A program made the position numbers and the translations under genes. DNA of 64,000 nucleotides from Scilla litardierei (taxonomy: Eukaryota; Streptophyta; Magnoliopsida; Asparagales; Asparagaceae), in NCBI GenBank assembly GCA_030789695.1, contig CM061139.1, positions 7,393,878 through 7,457,877 of the forward strand, read 5' to 3'. Shown here piece by piece: positions 46,501 through 54,934 of the stretch; position 1 is the first letter of the stretch, and each line of letters opens with the position of its first letter. The notes beneath the pieces were generated by a model. That model saw only the letters and a list, made by a program, of their open reading frames with translations, ran no database searches and was not told the origin of the DNA.

Positions 46501-49500
46501 CTGGTCTAAACCTAGTCAGTTGTTCCGGAAAAATCACATGCTTTTTATTTCCTTAATTATATTTTGAAATTTTTGTTTGTTTGATATTTGTTGTTTAAGA
46601 CCCCGATGCTGCAAATTTTGGTTCTTCATCCAAGGCTTCTGAAATGGCTGAAACTCCTGAGTCCTGAAAAGAAAGGGATCAAAGCTGACACCAATACTGA
46701 GATGCAGTCATTGGGGAGAAAAACAAACATGTCCGTGTGCCAATTGGCCTCTTGGAAATACATGAAACGTGAGCAACCGACATGTTTATGGCAATCTGTT
46801 GATTCCTATATTAACATTCAATGGGAGTTCTCTCACACTCTTGCGTCCCCTTTGTTCATAAGCGGAATGTGGTTTTGTTGAAGGTCTGGGAGGTTCTCAT
46901 AGTATATCAAGAAGTTTTTGCGGGGTTTCGGTTCATCAATATTACGTGTTGGGAAATTTAGTAATTTACCAGCAACAACAATAATAAAAACTAAAGGTCA
47001 ACATCCACTGGCCAGAGATCACCATCCATATAAACCAAATTAGATATCTTTCCCCAGAACTCGGTTTAAAGATGTATCAAATAATTGCTAATTTTAAGTC
47101 ATGTATAAAAAATGTAATTATAAATTAGTAACTGTTTACATAATTAAAAGAAATTCATAGTTAGATGGGTATGACATGTACACGTTGAATTAAAAGACTC
47201 ACAAGCCTAATTAATTTGTCAAATAATGATGGCGACCTGCAAGCAAGCTCCATAATTTTCTGCCACACTATACATGACTAGCATATAAGTAAAAGCTGCT
47301 GCGTTTGGATTTAGGCCCAGCAGGGGCATTTTCTGAATTTTCAGATCTGGGGGGGGGGGGGTTTCGTAAAATTTGCGATTTGTGCAATTTTTCTTTTATC
47401 TAAAGCTAGGGTGGCTAGGGAGGGGATTATACTTGATTATTTTGTGCAAACCCTTGTTCCAGGTGTCCATCAACACTAGCCGGAGATTTTAGGCTTTCAT
47501 CTCGAATAAAATGCTAGGAGAACGACCTCCTCTCAAATTGTGGCCAATTATACTTTTATTTTCAGATATACTTCTATAAAAATACCATCTTTTTCCATTT
47601 TCACTCATAAAAATCACATTTTTATCTCTAGAAAAGCTCTAGATCGCATCAAATTGGTATCAGAACGTGACGATCCCATGATGAACACCAGATCCAAGGA
47701 GAAGCATGAGGCATTTGAGGAGAAAATCGAAAGATAAGGTGTGGCATGGAGGAAGGCGATTGAGGAACCCAAATCAGATTGGAAAGCGTCGAACAATCAA
47801 TTTACACAATAATTTAATCAATAATATCAATAAGTTCTTGAAGCCCTCGCCCAAATCACCTAGCAAATAACCCAACAAAAATCGGCAGCTACAAATGCGG
47901 ATAAATCCGATCCCTGGGAAACCCTAGATCTGGAGCAACGAAGGAAGATTGCGGCCAAATGGAAGGAGAAGCTCGCAGATCTGCGTGAGGAGCTCCTCTC
48001 CGACGCAGATCTTGTCTCGGAGGACGAAGACGACGACTTTCCGACAGACCTGTGCCCCCACAACCATTGGGAAAGGGGGGCCGCAGGGTGCCGGAGGCTG
48101 GTGAAGTCGCCAGGAGCCTTGCAGCTCTCTAGCAGTTCATCGCCCTGGCAGGACGCGAGGGCTACGACGAGCCCTTAGCGACTTGCAAAGGCATCACCGG
48201 CCCCGACAAGGTGCCAGGGATTCGCCGAACCCAGGCGATCCCGCCAGGGGGCTCGTCGGCATGTGACGGCCCTTCCGGCCACCATCGACCATCGGTTGGA
48301 CCCCAGGGCCCCCACGGACCTCCGGCGGCCCCGGGCCCAGACTTGCAGTGACACAACCGCCATGGTCCCGAGATTCCACGGCAGCGCCGCCGGGCCCATT
48401 TTGAGCCTCCGGTGGCCCTGAGGAGAAGGATCGCGCACGAGTAGCACTGTCGCGGTGTCGGCGACGTGTTTGAGGATCAATGAGCGGATTTTGGCACTTA
48501 TTTCTTTGGAGGAAGACCCACAGGACTTGATGAAGAGTTTGAAAACTACAATCGATACCATGAGGATGTTCAGGGGAACTTCGCTGATGGAGAAGTTGAT
48601 TGGGGAGAAGCTAAGTGGGAGGGTGCTAATGGAGAGGATTGGGACCCGGCGAGAGACTACTATAATGTACCTGATCCTCCTTCGCCACGACGCCAGGACT
48701 ACCACCAGGAGAGGTGTGTTTGGAGATATCGCGGAGAGCCGGGTCAGAAAGCTGAAGATGCCTATATTTGAGGGGGAGAACCTAGATGGGTGGATCTACA
48801 GGGCTTAGCGGCACCGCAAGTGCAGGAGACTGAGTGACTGAGGGCCGTATGGGTCTGTCTGGAGGGGCAGACGCTAGCGTGGTACTGGTGGATATAGCAG
48901 CAGCGGCCTTTCCACTTGTGGGAGGAGTTCACGACATGCCTCTTGGATCGTTTCAGGGAGATTCGATGAGGCGACACATATGAGAAGTTGTATGCATTGA
49001 CGCAGGAGGGGACGATCAAGGAATATATCAAGAAGTTCGAGATGTTAGCGGGACATGTCCATGGTGTTTCAGGAGAGTCTTTAGAGGGGTGTTTTTATAA
49101 AGGGCATGAAACCTACCATCAGGGTGGAGTTGAGGATCCAAAGGTCCCGATGGTTGTTAGATCGGATGCGCATGGCTAGGATGGTAGATGACAGGTTGGC
49201 AGAGGAACAGCAGGTCAAGGAAACGTGGACCAGATCCTCTTCTCGGAGCCAAGTAGCAATGGAAGAAGAAAAGACAGCATCATGATGGCTCCAGTCCAGC
49301 CACGAGAAGAACACCTTGCTTCGATCGGATAGTAGTCGTAAGCGACTCATAGAGACAGAAATCCAGGAAAGGCGCACTAATGGACTCTATTTATGTTGCG
49401 GCGAGAAGTATGGACCAGGACACCGTTGCAAGGATCCGGATCTCCAAATGCTGATCGTGGAAGATGAAGGTGGCCAACTGGTGAATCAGGCAGAGTAAGG

Positions 49501-52500
49501 AAGGGACGTGACCCTCTAACTGGATTAGTGAGCCCGTGAGCATTTCACGACACCACCTTGATGGTTCTTTGGGGGCGGAGTAATTATGCGTTTGGACTTA
49601 AGCTTAGGAGGAGCATTTTCGGAATTTTTTGATCTTATGGGGATTTTTCGTAAAATCTGCAATTTCTGTAACTTCTCTTTTATTTAAAGCTAGGGCCGGC
49701 TAGAGAGGGGATTATGCTTTGATTATTTTGTGAAAACTCTTGTTCTAGGTGTCCATGAACTCTTGCCGGAGATCTTAGGTTTTCATCTCGAATAGAAAGC
49801 TAGGCAAGCGGCCTCCTCTCTAATGGGGGACAATTATCCTTTTATTTTTAGACCTACTTCTATAAAAATCCAGTCCTTTCCCCTTTTTCACTCATAAAAA
49901 TCACATTTATATCTCTACAAAAGCCCTAGATTGCATCAGAAGCTTACTTCATATATTGAATTAATTGTATATGACTGTAAGCTGAGCAGTTAATAAACAA
50001 CTGCCAATGTTTAAAGTTTATGCTTTTACATGCATTTCACATAATTTTATTTGTTATACTTTTAGTTTTGAACTATGTTTTACTTGATTGATTCTTTTTA
50101 GGCTTATTTCATGAAAAGTATCTCATAATTTCTCATATTTTTGAGGCTAATAATTCGTACTTTTTACACTTGTGCAATACCTGGAGTTTTTCAAAATTTG
50201 ATGTTTGCTACCCTCAAATAGGGGTGGCAAACGGGTCCGGTTCGACCCGACCCGTTTAAGGGTGGACCCGAACCCGTACTGGATTTAATCCGGGTCTGGA
50301 ACACAAGACCCGTATCCGACCATGCGGGTTGGCAGGTCACACGAACCCAACCCGATATAATAATTCAATTCCCATTTAAAAATATAAATGTTTAATATTA
50401 AGCGCTGAAAGGGGGATTCGAACTGGGGATCACTAGGAAACAAGATGACACACCAAACAACTGCGCTAGCACCCTTTGTGAGAGTTACACGTCTTTTTTT
50501 GGCTTTATGTAAGTTCCAAACTCTATTTTAAAAAAATAAAAATTCAATGCCGCCAACGGGATTCGAAGCTGATATCCCTTTCGAGAGGGAGCATTCCAAC
50601 TGAGCGGCCTAACCAAACTCCCACACATAAGCACTTGATGTAAGTTATATATGTATATATATAGTAATCCGGGTATATATGGGTTGACGGGTCAAACCTG
50701 GACCCGACCTGGATTCCATCCGACCCGGATAGCCCTATACCAATACCCGGTTAAGGTGGCCGGGTTCGGATCGGGTCGGGTTCATTTTGCCACCCATACC
50801 ATCAAAGCAAGGTTTTAGGTCTCGGTTTCGGTCTCGGTATCGCTCCTCCCAAAATTTAGGTTTCGGTTTCGGTATCGCTCGTTTCGGCGGTTTCGGAAGC
50901 AAGTTTCGGTTTCGCTCGTATCGCTAGTTTCGGCAGTTTTGTTTCGGGTATCGGTTTCGGTTTCAGAAATACTTAGATACTAAATAGATAAATAAATGGA
51001 TCAATTGAAGTTTGTATTGTGCACCCACCGTTTTACTTTGCGCACCTACCACTTATTTACAAGTTTGCCAAAAAATAGCTGAGTTTCTTTCCGCACCCAT
51101 CGTTTTGCTTTGCGAACATACCATGTATTTACATGTTTGCCCCAAAAAAATCTTTAGAAGGCAGCTGAGCCACTTATTTACAAGTTTGTCATTTCTTGTT
51201 TTTAAATACAGCCCACTACTACTAGTTTACAAGTTTGGCATTTGAAAAAGAATGCAGCACTCCCGTGACCTAACTCCTGATCTTTAGGGGGCGGTGGGCT
51301 CTTCTACTTTGGGGAGGCGGGAGGAAGAATGGGAGGTGGGAGGCGGGAGGTGGGAGGGCGGGAGGAAGAATGGGAGGCGGGAGCCAAGAGGCGGGATGGC
51401 GTGAGGAGAGGTGAGTCTCTCTCTCTCTCTCTCCTTTTTCTCTTCCTCTTTTTTTCCTTTTCTTCTTCTTTTTCTTCTTGTTTTCTTCTTCTTTTTTGAT
51501 GTTGCTGTAAAACAGTGATTTTTTTTTCATTTCCCCCTTCTTTGATGTTGTTTCTCTTCCCATTCCTCTATTTTCTTCTTCTTTTAATTGGTTTCGGCCG
51601 GAACGGTGCCGTTTCGGCCGGTTTCGGCCGAAACCGGCCGAAACCGGCCGAAACGGCAAGGTTTCGGCCGAGACCGGAACAAACCCCGAGTTTCGGTCTC
51701 GGTACCCACCGAGACCGAAACGAAACGGCCGATACCCAAGGGTATCGGCCGAAACCTAGAACCATGCATCAAAGTTAGTTGGACATTTTTACCCTCAAAT
51801 TTTTATCTTGTCATCGCTAATTTCTCTGTCTCTTCCACTAGGACCAACGCCACCTTCAACTAATATCAATATTGTCACAATTACGATCAGTTTCATAGCC
51901 CCACTACTCTTTTGCAGTTACCAGGCCATTAGGGTTGAAGGAGGTGACGATGAGGGCAATTTTGGAATTTTTTTGAGGTATCAAACTTGAAAAAAAGATA
52001 AGTTCTTGGTATTAAACATGAAATTAAACATGAAATTAGAAGTACGGGGTATTAAACACATGCAAAAAATTACTGAAGAACTTTGAGGCATTTCACGAAA
52101 AACATGAAGAACTTTTTTGCATGTGTTAAACTCAAAAACATGAAGAACTTTGAGGCATTTCATGAAATTACGGGATGTAAAACTAAAAAAAAAGGAATGA
52201 CTTTGAGGTATTCATAATATAAGCATTCATTTTATGATCATTATTTTGGCTGTCATATTATAGAGTTAGAGGCATAGAGAGGGATTAAAGCTCTATTGAG
52301 TATTGACAATGCATGCAATGGTGCATTATGCTTAATAATTTTTTTTGTTAATTTTAAATTATTTTTATAGTTAGTCGATGTCTGTTTCTTTCAATGATTA
52401 AGTTACGTTCTATTAATTTCAGGCTCTTTGCTCCCTTAATGTCGAAAAGTTGATAATACCTGCCATATCTGAATTGACGGAGACATGGACCAATGTTTTT

Positions 52501-54422
52501 GGCTTCAAGCCTCTTGATCATTCACAAAGATCTGAAGTAAGCTCGGTGAATATGTTGGTTTTTCCTGGCACTGGTCTATTGCATAAACCAATGCTAAATA
52601 AGGGTCCAACTGAAGAACACATGAGTTCTATTGGAGGTAAGTATGATATATGATATTACTCCTGCTATCCTATTATTATATATGTATTGGGTTGGCATAA
52701 CATCTGTTTAATCTTGTGTTGCTGTTTCATAGGGGAACTGGGTGAATCTGTAACCAAGCATGAACACATCTGTGAAGCGGCAAATACATATCCCATTCTC
52801 TCCTCTGGCCAGCCTAAAGCTTCTACTACTACTGAGGATGGTGTCCTCAAAAATGAGGCAGAAGTGGCAGAACTCGTCTTCCAGACAAATGAAAACTCTG
52901 ATGCTCCCACTAGATCTGAATTCCAGACTCTTCAGCACAAGTTACCAGAGATTGATATTGATGTGGAGCTATCTGTTCGGTCCAAGGTGGATCAGAACAT
53001 ATTTATGGGCAATGATACATTTAACATAAATTCTTGTGACGAGCCTAAAGAGGAGAAACCTTCTGATGACACTGTTCATGGAAATCAGGAAGCAGGCAAC
53101 GTTGCTTCTGCAGTTGCATTGGGCAATTTTGACGTTGATGTCACTTCTGTGGGACATGATACCGTTATGGAGCATCAGCATATGCTTGTAGCAGAAAACA
53201 AATCTTCTACGTCTTCTGCTAGGTTTGATGTTCATGGTGCTGATGAGGTAGTTGTCCATCCCAAAGATGAGGTAAGAGATGCCAAACCTTCCTTTTCCCA
53301 ACTAATAAAGCTTTGAGTACTTTTGTGAGCATAATTTTATATATTGCATATTTATTGCTGCTTGCTTTGATCCTTTTTATTCAGCATGAAGCAGTTTGTC
53401 GCATTGAGCATACCGGGGAAGATGCTTGTCAAATAAGTTCTTCCACTGAACCTAAAAAGGTACCATCCTGTGAGGCTATTATGTGTGACAACCATGAATT
53501 GAAGGATGGGCTTGTTACATCAAACCTGTGTGCTGTTGATGCTTCTTCAGCAAGACATGGTATTGCAGCCGGATATACGCCTCAAGAAGCTACAGGAGCA
53601 AAGAGCACATGTAACCTGCTCGCAAATGGTGACAATTCACTGCAACATAATTGTGTGATTCAAGGCAATTCTCCGGGTATTAATAGCTCTACCCAGCAAG
53701 TATGTGATAACTGTAGCAGTTCTTATGCCACCCACCTCCATGGTTCTGAGTCAACTTGTAAATCTAGCTCATCAGTGGTAGATCATATTGGGGATGGAAA
53801 CCATGGAGGGAACAAATCTGGTGCTTACCAATGTACATTGAAGCCTTTTGGTGATAGTTTAAGGTGCCGCGGGTCTGATACCATTGCGGAGCATGTGGAT
53901 TCCATACAACAAAAAACTTCTGCATCTTCTTTAGAGGCAAATGTCTCTGATTCTGGTGCGAGTGGAACCGCTGACTTTCATGATATGAAAGCAGAAACAG
54001 ACCGCGTTAAATCTGAAGCGGTTACAATTGATATGGATACAGAAGCATGTACATCTAGGGTAAACGACAAACCTTTTGATATTCATGTGCCCAGGGAAAG
54101 GGAGGCAATTGAAAATAGTGTGAATAATGTGTGTATTATCACCAAACCCGACAGTGACTTTCAAATTTCTTACAGGAGTTCGACACTGGAGAATCCTGAG
54201 TTGCCGCATAAACCACCAGGTTGGATTGTTTTAGATCATTCTTCTACTGATGGGCCCAAATCACCAAATACCTTACAATTGTGTCATGATCCTGAGCAGA
54301 ACATCTCTAATAATTCTGAGGTCCCTTTGAAAAATTCTCAGGGTGCTGATGTAAATGCAGGCATTACTGGAGAAAATCACATTCCTTTGGTTGAACATTC
54401 TGTGCAGCATCATATCTTGTGA
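25612..54422 (+). CDS. IDM1/ROS4-like protein: PHD finger plus GNAT acetyltransferase, 9 coding exons, 1,798 residues
   Basis: Exons 25612-28569, 29108-29240, 29353-29441, 30782-31020, 36127-36213, 36852-36951, 52423-52636, 52733-53271 and 53385-54422 join in frame (5,397 bases), each with GT-AG borders. Residues 1-640 are a Lys/Glu/Ser-rich, probably disordered region. About 646-705 is the MBD-like segment with '[20 protein letters not shown]'. About 840-940 is the TDBD-type domain with '[11 protein letters not shown]' and '[11 protein letters not shown]'. The PHD finger has Cys959/962/971/974, His979, Cys982/995/998. GNAT spans about 1075-1255, with the acetyl-CoA loop near 'YRRQGMC' (1187-1193). 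The tail (1256-1798) has no domain I recognise. Arabidopsis IDM1 acetylates histone H3 in the nucleus and favours ROS1-mediated DNA demethylation. Several plant paralogues exist, so orthology to IDM1 itself is not claimed. The protein is about 600 residues longer than Arabidopsis members. Confidence 0.92.
28570..29107 (+). other. Intron 1 with a T-run/G-run
   Basis: 538 bp with GT...AG ends, splitting the PHD finger. It contains about 19 T directly followed by about 18 G near 28,898-28,934, a homopolymer junction able to form G-quadruplex DNA. Nothing coding was seen. Confidence 0.8.
29108..29240 (+). CDS. Exon 2: second half of the PHD finger
   Basis: 133 bases after acceptor CTCTTCAG. It encodes '[18 protein letters not shown]', giving the last PHD cysteines, then '[10 protein letters not shown]', the start of a second zinc-binding stretch common in this family. 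Donor AAAT|GTACGC. Confidence 0.92.
29353..29441 (+). CDS. Exon 3: linker with Cys-rich end
   Basis: 89 bases after acceptor TATGTAG. Encodes '[10 protein letters not shown]' ... 'FCGKGCKK', a conserved Cys-containing linker between PHD finger and GNAT in family members. Donor AAAAAG|GTAACA. Confidence 0.9.
29442..30781 (+). other. Intron 3
   Basis: 1,340 bp, AT-rich, GT...CAG borders. I saw no coding sequence or clear transposon in it. Confidence 0.8.
30782..31020 (+). CDS. Exon 4: start of the GNAT region
   Basis: 239 bases after acceptor CTTCTCAG. Encodes '[23 protein letters not shown]' type sequence and '[16 protein letters not shown]', conserved in IDM1-like proteins just before the acetyltransferase core. 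Donor TGCGG|GTGAGC. Confidence 0.92.
31021..36126 (+). other. Intron 4 (5.1 kb)
   Basis: AT-rich, no coding exon recognised. It holds a purine-rich AAAAG microsatellite at about 31,735-31,800 and a SINE-like piece at about 33,830-33,935. The remainder shows nothing I can name. Confidence 0.75.
33830..33935 (+). repeat. tRNA-derived SINE-like fragment
   Basis: GTTCAAGAC fits the RNA polymerase III B-box consensus exactly, with a partial A-box (TAGCATGGCCT) about 50 bases upstream, and the piece ends in an A-run. Internal pol III promoter boxes of this kind head plant SINEs. Only weakly supported because no second copy was compared. Confidence 0.35.
36127..36213 (+). CDS. Exon 5: GNAT core strand region
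   Basis: 87 bases after acceptor TTTTGTAG. Encodes '[24 protein letters not shown]', the conserved strands before the acetyl-CoA loop. Donor TTAG|GTGAGT. Confidence 0.92.
36852..36951 (+). CDS. Exon 6: acetyl-CoA binding loop
   Basis: 100 bases after acceptor CATGCAG. Encodes '[21 protein letters not shown]', with the R/Q-x-x-G-x-[GAC] loop of GNAT enzymes. Donor ATCC|GTAAGT opens the very long intron 6. Confidence 0.93.
37190..37295 (-). repeat. tRNA-derived SINE-like fragment
   Basis: The minus strand has GGCTCAGTGGTAGAG, close to the tRNA A-box, and a weaker B-box-like TCTTCAAAGACC about 37 bases on. The fragment lies in intron 6. Support is by motif only. Confidence 0.35.
38431..38702. 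repeat. Near-perfect inverted repeat, about 88 bp arms
   Basis: 38,431-38,519 (TGACCTTTATCTGCATATG...) is repeated as its reverse complement at 38,614-38,702, with one base difference in a T/A run and a 94 bp loop. The flanks carry further direct and inverted copies of the LTR start (TTAGATTTGTATTTTAATC at about 38,560, 38,710-38,745 inverted, and 38,777), so the 5' LTR of the gypsy element was rearranged here. Confidence 0.85.
38518..39228 (+). repeat. 5' LTR of the intronic gypsy element
   Basis: Aligned by eye with 45,001-45,485: both share a T/A-rich U3, TATAAATATGATTTTGTAT, AATAATGAGAG/AATGTGAGATTGAAT, and a GC-richer end. It is longer than the partner because of inserted inverted and direct duplications at about 38,585-38,745. 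Confidence 0.75.
40688..44600 (+). pseudogene. gypsy gag-protease relic, split by a nested LTR element
   Basis: At 40,688 the frame starts 'MAEKNNQG', a common gypsy Gag start, and decays before 40,950. Beyond the nested element, translations with several stops at 43,430-43,800 still show Gag features ('[15 protein letters not shown]', '[14 protein letters not shown]'). Near 44,150-44,190 '[10 protein letters not shown]' resembles the protease active-site region, with the catalytic D-x-G-S shape partly changed. Many stops and frame changes make it non-functional. Confidence 0.75.
40952..43318 (+). mobile_element. Short nested LTR retrotransposon without enzyme genes
   Basis: LTRs at 40,952-41,285 and 42,976-43,318 share TTCGGTTGGG(T/A)TTTGGGTTGT, a promoter-like (C/A)TATATAAAGGC and the end CTCAT(C/T)CTACA. 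A decayed primer binding site (TAGTACTAGAGC, 9 of 12) follows the first LTR. The 1.7 kb interior has only short frames, including one at 42,503-42,877 with a Glu/Leu repeat, and no gag-pol match I recognise. It fits a small non-autonomous (LARD/TRIM-like) element. The target duplication could not be confirmed. Confidence 0.75.
45001..45485 (+). repeat. 3' LTR of the intronic gypsy element
   Basis: Begins TGGGAATCTAATTGG after a purine-rich stretch (CTGGGAAGAATTGA) that could be the decayed polypurine tract. It contains ATATAAATATGATTTTGTAT. The end is approximate. Confidence 0.7.
45486..47299. other. Intron 6 segment between LTR elements
   Basis: AT-rich DNA with a SINE-like unit at about 46,005-46,110. 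A short open frame at 46,588-46,881 has no recognised similarity and no splice context that fits the gene. Confidence 0.5.
46005..46110 (+). repeat. tRNA-derived SINE-like fragment
   Basis: TTTAGCTCAGGCA is a good A-box and GGGTTGAAAATC, about 45 bases on, a weakened B-box. Motif evidence only. Confidence 0.4.
47300..49938 (+). mobile_element. Degenerate gag-only Ty3/gypsy element in intron 6
   Basis: 352 bp LTRs at 47,300-47,651 and 49,587-49,938 both start TGCGTTTGGA and end AT(C/T)GCATCA. The primer binding site TGGTATCAGAAC (47,655-47,666, 11 of 12 matches to the initiator-Met site) follows, and GGGGGCGGAG precedes the 3' LTR as a polypurine tract. The 1.9 kb interior contains gag remnants only. 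It is thus a second, older TR-GAG-like element of a different superfamily from the one at 6,684. No clear target duplication: GCTGC on the left, GAAGC on the right. Confidence 0.85.
47681..49498 (+). pseudogene. gypsy gag relic (capsid and zinc knuckle)
   Basis: Fragments in several frames: '[18 protein letters not shown]' (from 47,681), '[21 protein letters not shown]' (47,930-48,000), '[19 protein letters not shown]' (48,751-48,808, the typical start of the Retrotrans_gag domain), and '[20 protein letters not shown]' (49,389-49,448, CCHC-type knuckle) followed by an acidic stretch. Stops and frame changes separate them. No protease or polymerase follows. Confidence 0.8.
50400..50475 (-). 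repeat. tRNA-like module 1 (A-box and B-box)
   Basis: The minus strand has TAGCGCAGTTG, a perfect A-box, and GTTCGAATC, a perfect B-box, about 35 bases apart. The T-stem does not pair, so it is a tRNA-derived relic or SINE head, not a functional tRNA. Confidence 0.5.
50548..50615 (-). repeat. tRNA-like module 2 (A-box and B-box)
   Basis: The minus strand has CCGCTCAGTTGG (A-box, 9 of 11) and CTTCGAATC (B-box, 8 of 9) with tRNA-like spacing. It lies in the same transposon and strand as module 1. Confidence 0.45.
50808..51766. mobile_element. hAT-like non-autonomous transposon (959 bp) with TTTCGG repeats
   Basis: Perfect 8 bp target duplications CATCAAAG at 50,800-50,807 and 51,767-51,774. 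Ends are CAAGGTTTTAGG and, inverted, CATGGTTCTAGG. Subterminal DNA on both sides is made of GGTTTCGG/CGAAACC and GGTATCGG units arranged in opposite directions. The middle contains purine-rich GGGAGG repeats, CT microsatellites and no transposase. It lies ten bases from the end of the other hAT-like element. Confidence 0.85.
52423..52636 (+). CDS. Exon 7: end of the GNAT domain
   Basis: 214 bases after acceptor AATTTCAG. Encodes '[28 protein letters not shown]', a strongly conserved GNAT end in IDM1-like proteins, and '[14 protein letters not shown]'. Donor TTGGAG|GTAAGT. Confidence 0.93.
52733..53271 (+). CDS. Exon 8: variable C-terminal tail
   Basis: 539 bases after acceptor TTTCATAG. Encodes an acidic Ser/Thr/Glu-rich stretch without a recognised domain. 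Reading frame and both splice sites fit. Donor GATGAG|GTAAGA. Confidence 0.85.
53385..54422 (+). CDS. Exon 9: C-terminal tail and stop
   Basis: 345 codons after acceptor TATTCAG, beginning '[13 protein letters not shown]' and ending '[10 protein letters not shown]' before TGA. Ser/Asn-rich, no domain recognised. The sequence past the stop still looks coding in the same frame for a while, so the end may be recent or population-variable. Confidence 0.8.
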   Translation, partial: HEAVCRIEHTGEDACQISSSTEPKKVPSCEAIMCDNHELKDGLVTSNLCAVDASSARHGIAAGYTPQEATGAKSTCNLLANGDNSLQHNCVIQGNSPGINSSTQQVCDNCSSSYATHLHGSESTCKSSSSVVDHIGDGNHGGNKSGAYQCTLKPFGDSLRCRGSDTIAEHVDSIQQKTSASSLEANVSDSGASGTADFHDMKAETDRVKSEAVTIDMDTEACTSRVNDKPFDIHVPREREAIENSVNNVCIITKPDSDFQISYRSSTLENPELPHKPPGWIVLDHSSTDGPKSPNTLQLCHDPEQNISNNSEVPLKNSQGADVNAGITGENHIPLVEHSVQHHIL

Positions 54423-54934
54423 ATGGTTGGAGATCTGGTCACTAATAGTGAACCTAATATTTCATCCCCTTGTGGGGCTTAGAGTTACGAGATGTCACCT
54501 GATGGTTATAATCACAGACATCATACGGTGCCTAAGCAGTCTGCATCTGTGATCTTGGGTATTTTGCTTGTACTTTTGCAGCCGGCACATTAATTAATAC
54601 TTCCAATCCAAACTTTGAAAACTGTACAGTTTCACATTTTCATGAACTTCATTCTTCTGAGGATGTTAGTGGAGGTCTTGGTCCATCTATTTGCATTTGT
54701 GGAGCTTCTGGAGGACTGTCAGACAAGGTCGTGGTTCAACATGACTTACAGGAACCAAATGAGGTTGATACTGATTTTTGCATTGAGCCCGGTCCAGGTT
54801 GTGCTGCGGGTGTACCTGATAATGCTCTTTCAGTAGATGTTTTAGTCGGTGTCATCTCTGCTCGTTCTGCCATCCCTGGTTCTGGATGTTGTGCTTCCAA
54901 GCTGGTCATGGAATCTTCTAATTAAGTTGCTAAA
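54423..54934 (+). other. Coding-like DNA after the stop; probable 3' untranslated exon part
   Basis: The exon 9 frame continues with only two more stops (TAG near 54,479 and TAA near 54,591). From 54,593 another frame stays open to 54,925 with the same Ser/Asn/Asp-rich style ('ENCTVSHFHELHSSEDVSGGLG' region in frame with 'NSDKV..QEPNEVDTD'-like text). A donor AAA|GTGAGT lies at 54,935. Either the C-terminus was once longer, or this is now untranslated. Confidence 0.45.

Larger units (their letters stand above)
50218..50797. mobile_element. hAT-like non-autonomous transposon (580 bp)
   Basis: Ends ATAGGGGTGGCAAACGGGT and, inverted, ATGGGTGGCAAAATGAACC. Flanking 8 bp repeats are ACCCTCAA (50,210-50,217) and ACCATCAA (50,798-50,805), one mismatch. 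Eight-base target duplications and short inverted ends are the hAT signature, and GGGTGGCAAA...CGGGT ends are frequent in plant elements of this kind. No transposase is encoded. Two tRNA-like pol III promoter modules lie inside on the minus strand. Confidence 0.7.
36952..52422 (+). other. Intron 6 (15.5 kb), packed with transposons
   Basis: Exons 6 and 7 join to give '[19 protein letters not shown]', an uninterrupted GNAT sequence, so no exon is missing and the 15,471 bp between them is intron. It contains a degenerate gypsy element (38,518-45,490) with a nested LTR element, a gag-only gypsy relic (47,300-49,938), two hAT-like elements (50,218-51,766) and SINE-like pieces. All identified insertions with a readable orientation of LTRs lie in the gene's own direction. 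Confidence 0.9.

Noticed and set aside
46588..46881. 97-codon open frame in intron 6, examined as a possible extra exon of the IDM1-like gene.
   Set aside because: Exons 6 and 7 already join to a continuous GNAT sequence. The frame lacks suitable splice sites and recognised similarity.
48175..48705. Minus-strand frame of 176 codons.
   Set aside because: It lies opposite to the decayed gypsy gag in a GC-rich patch, with no motif.
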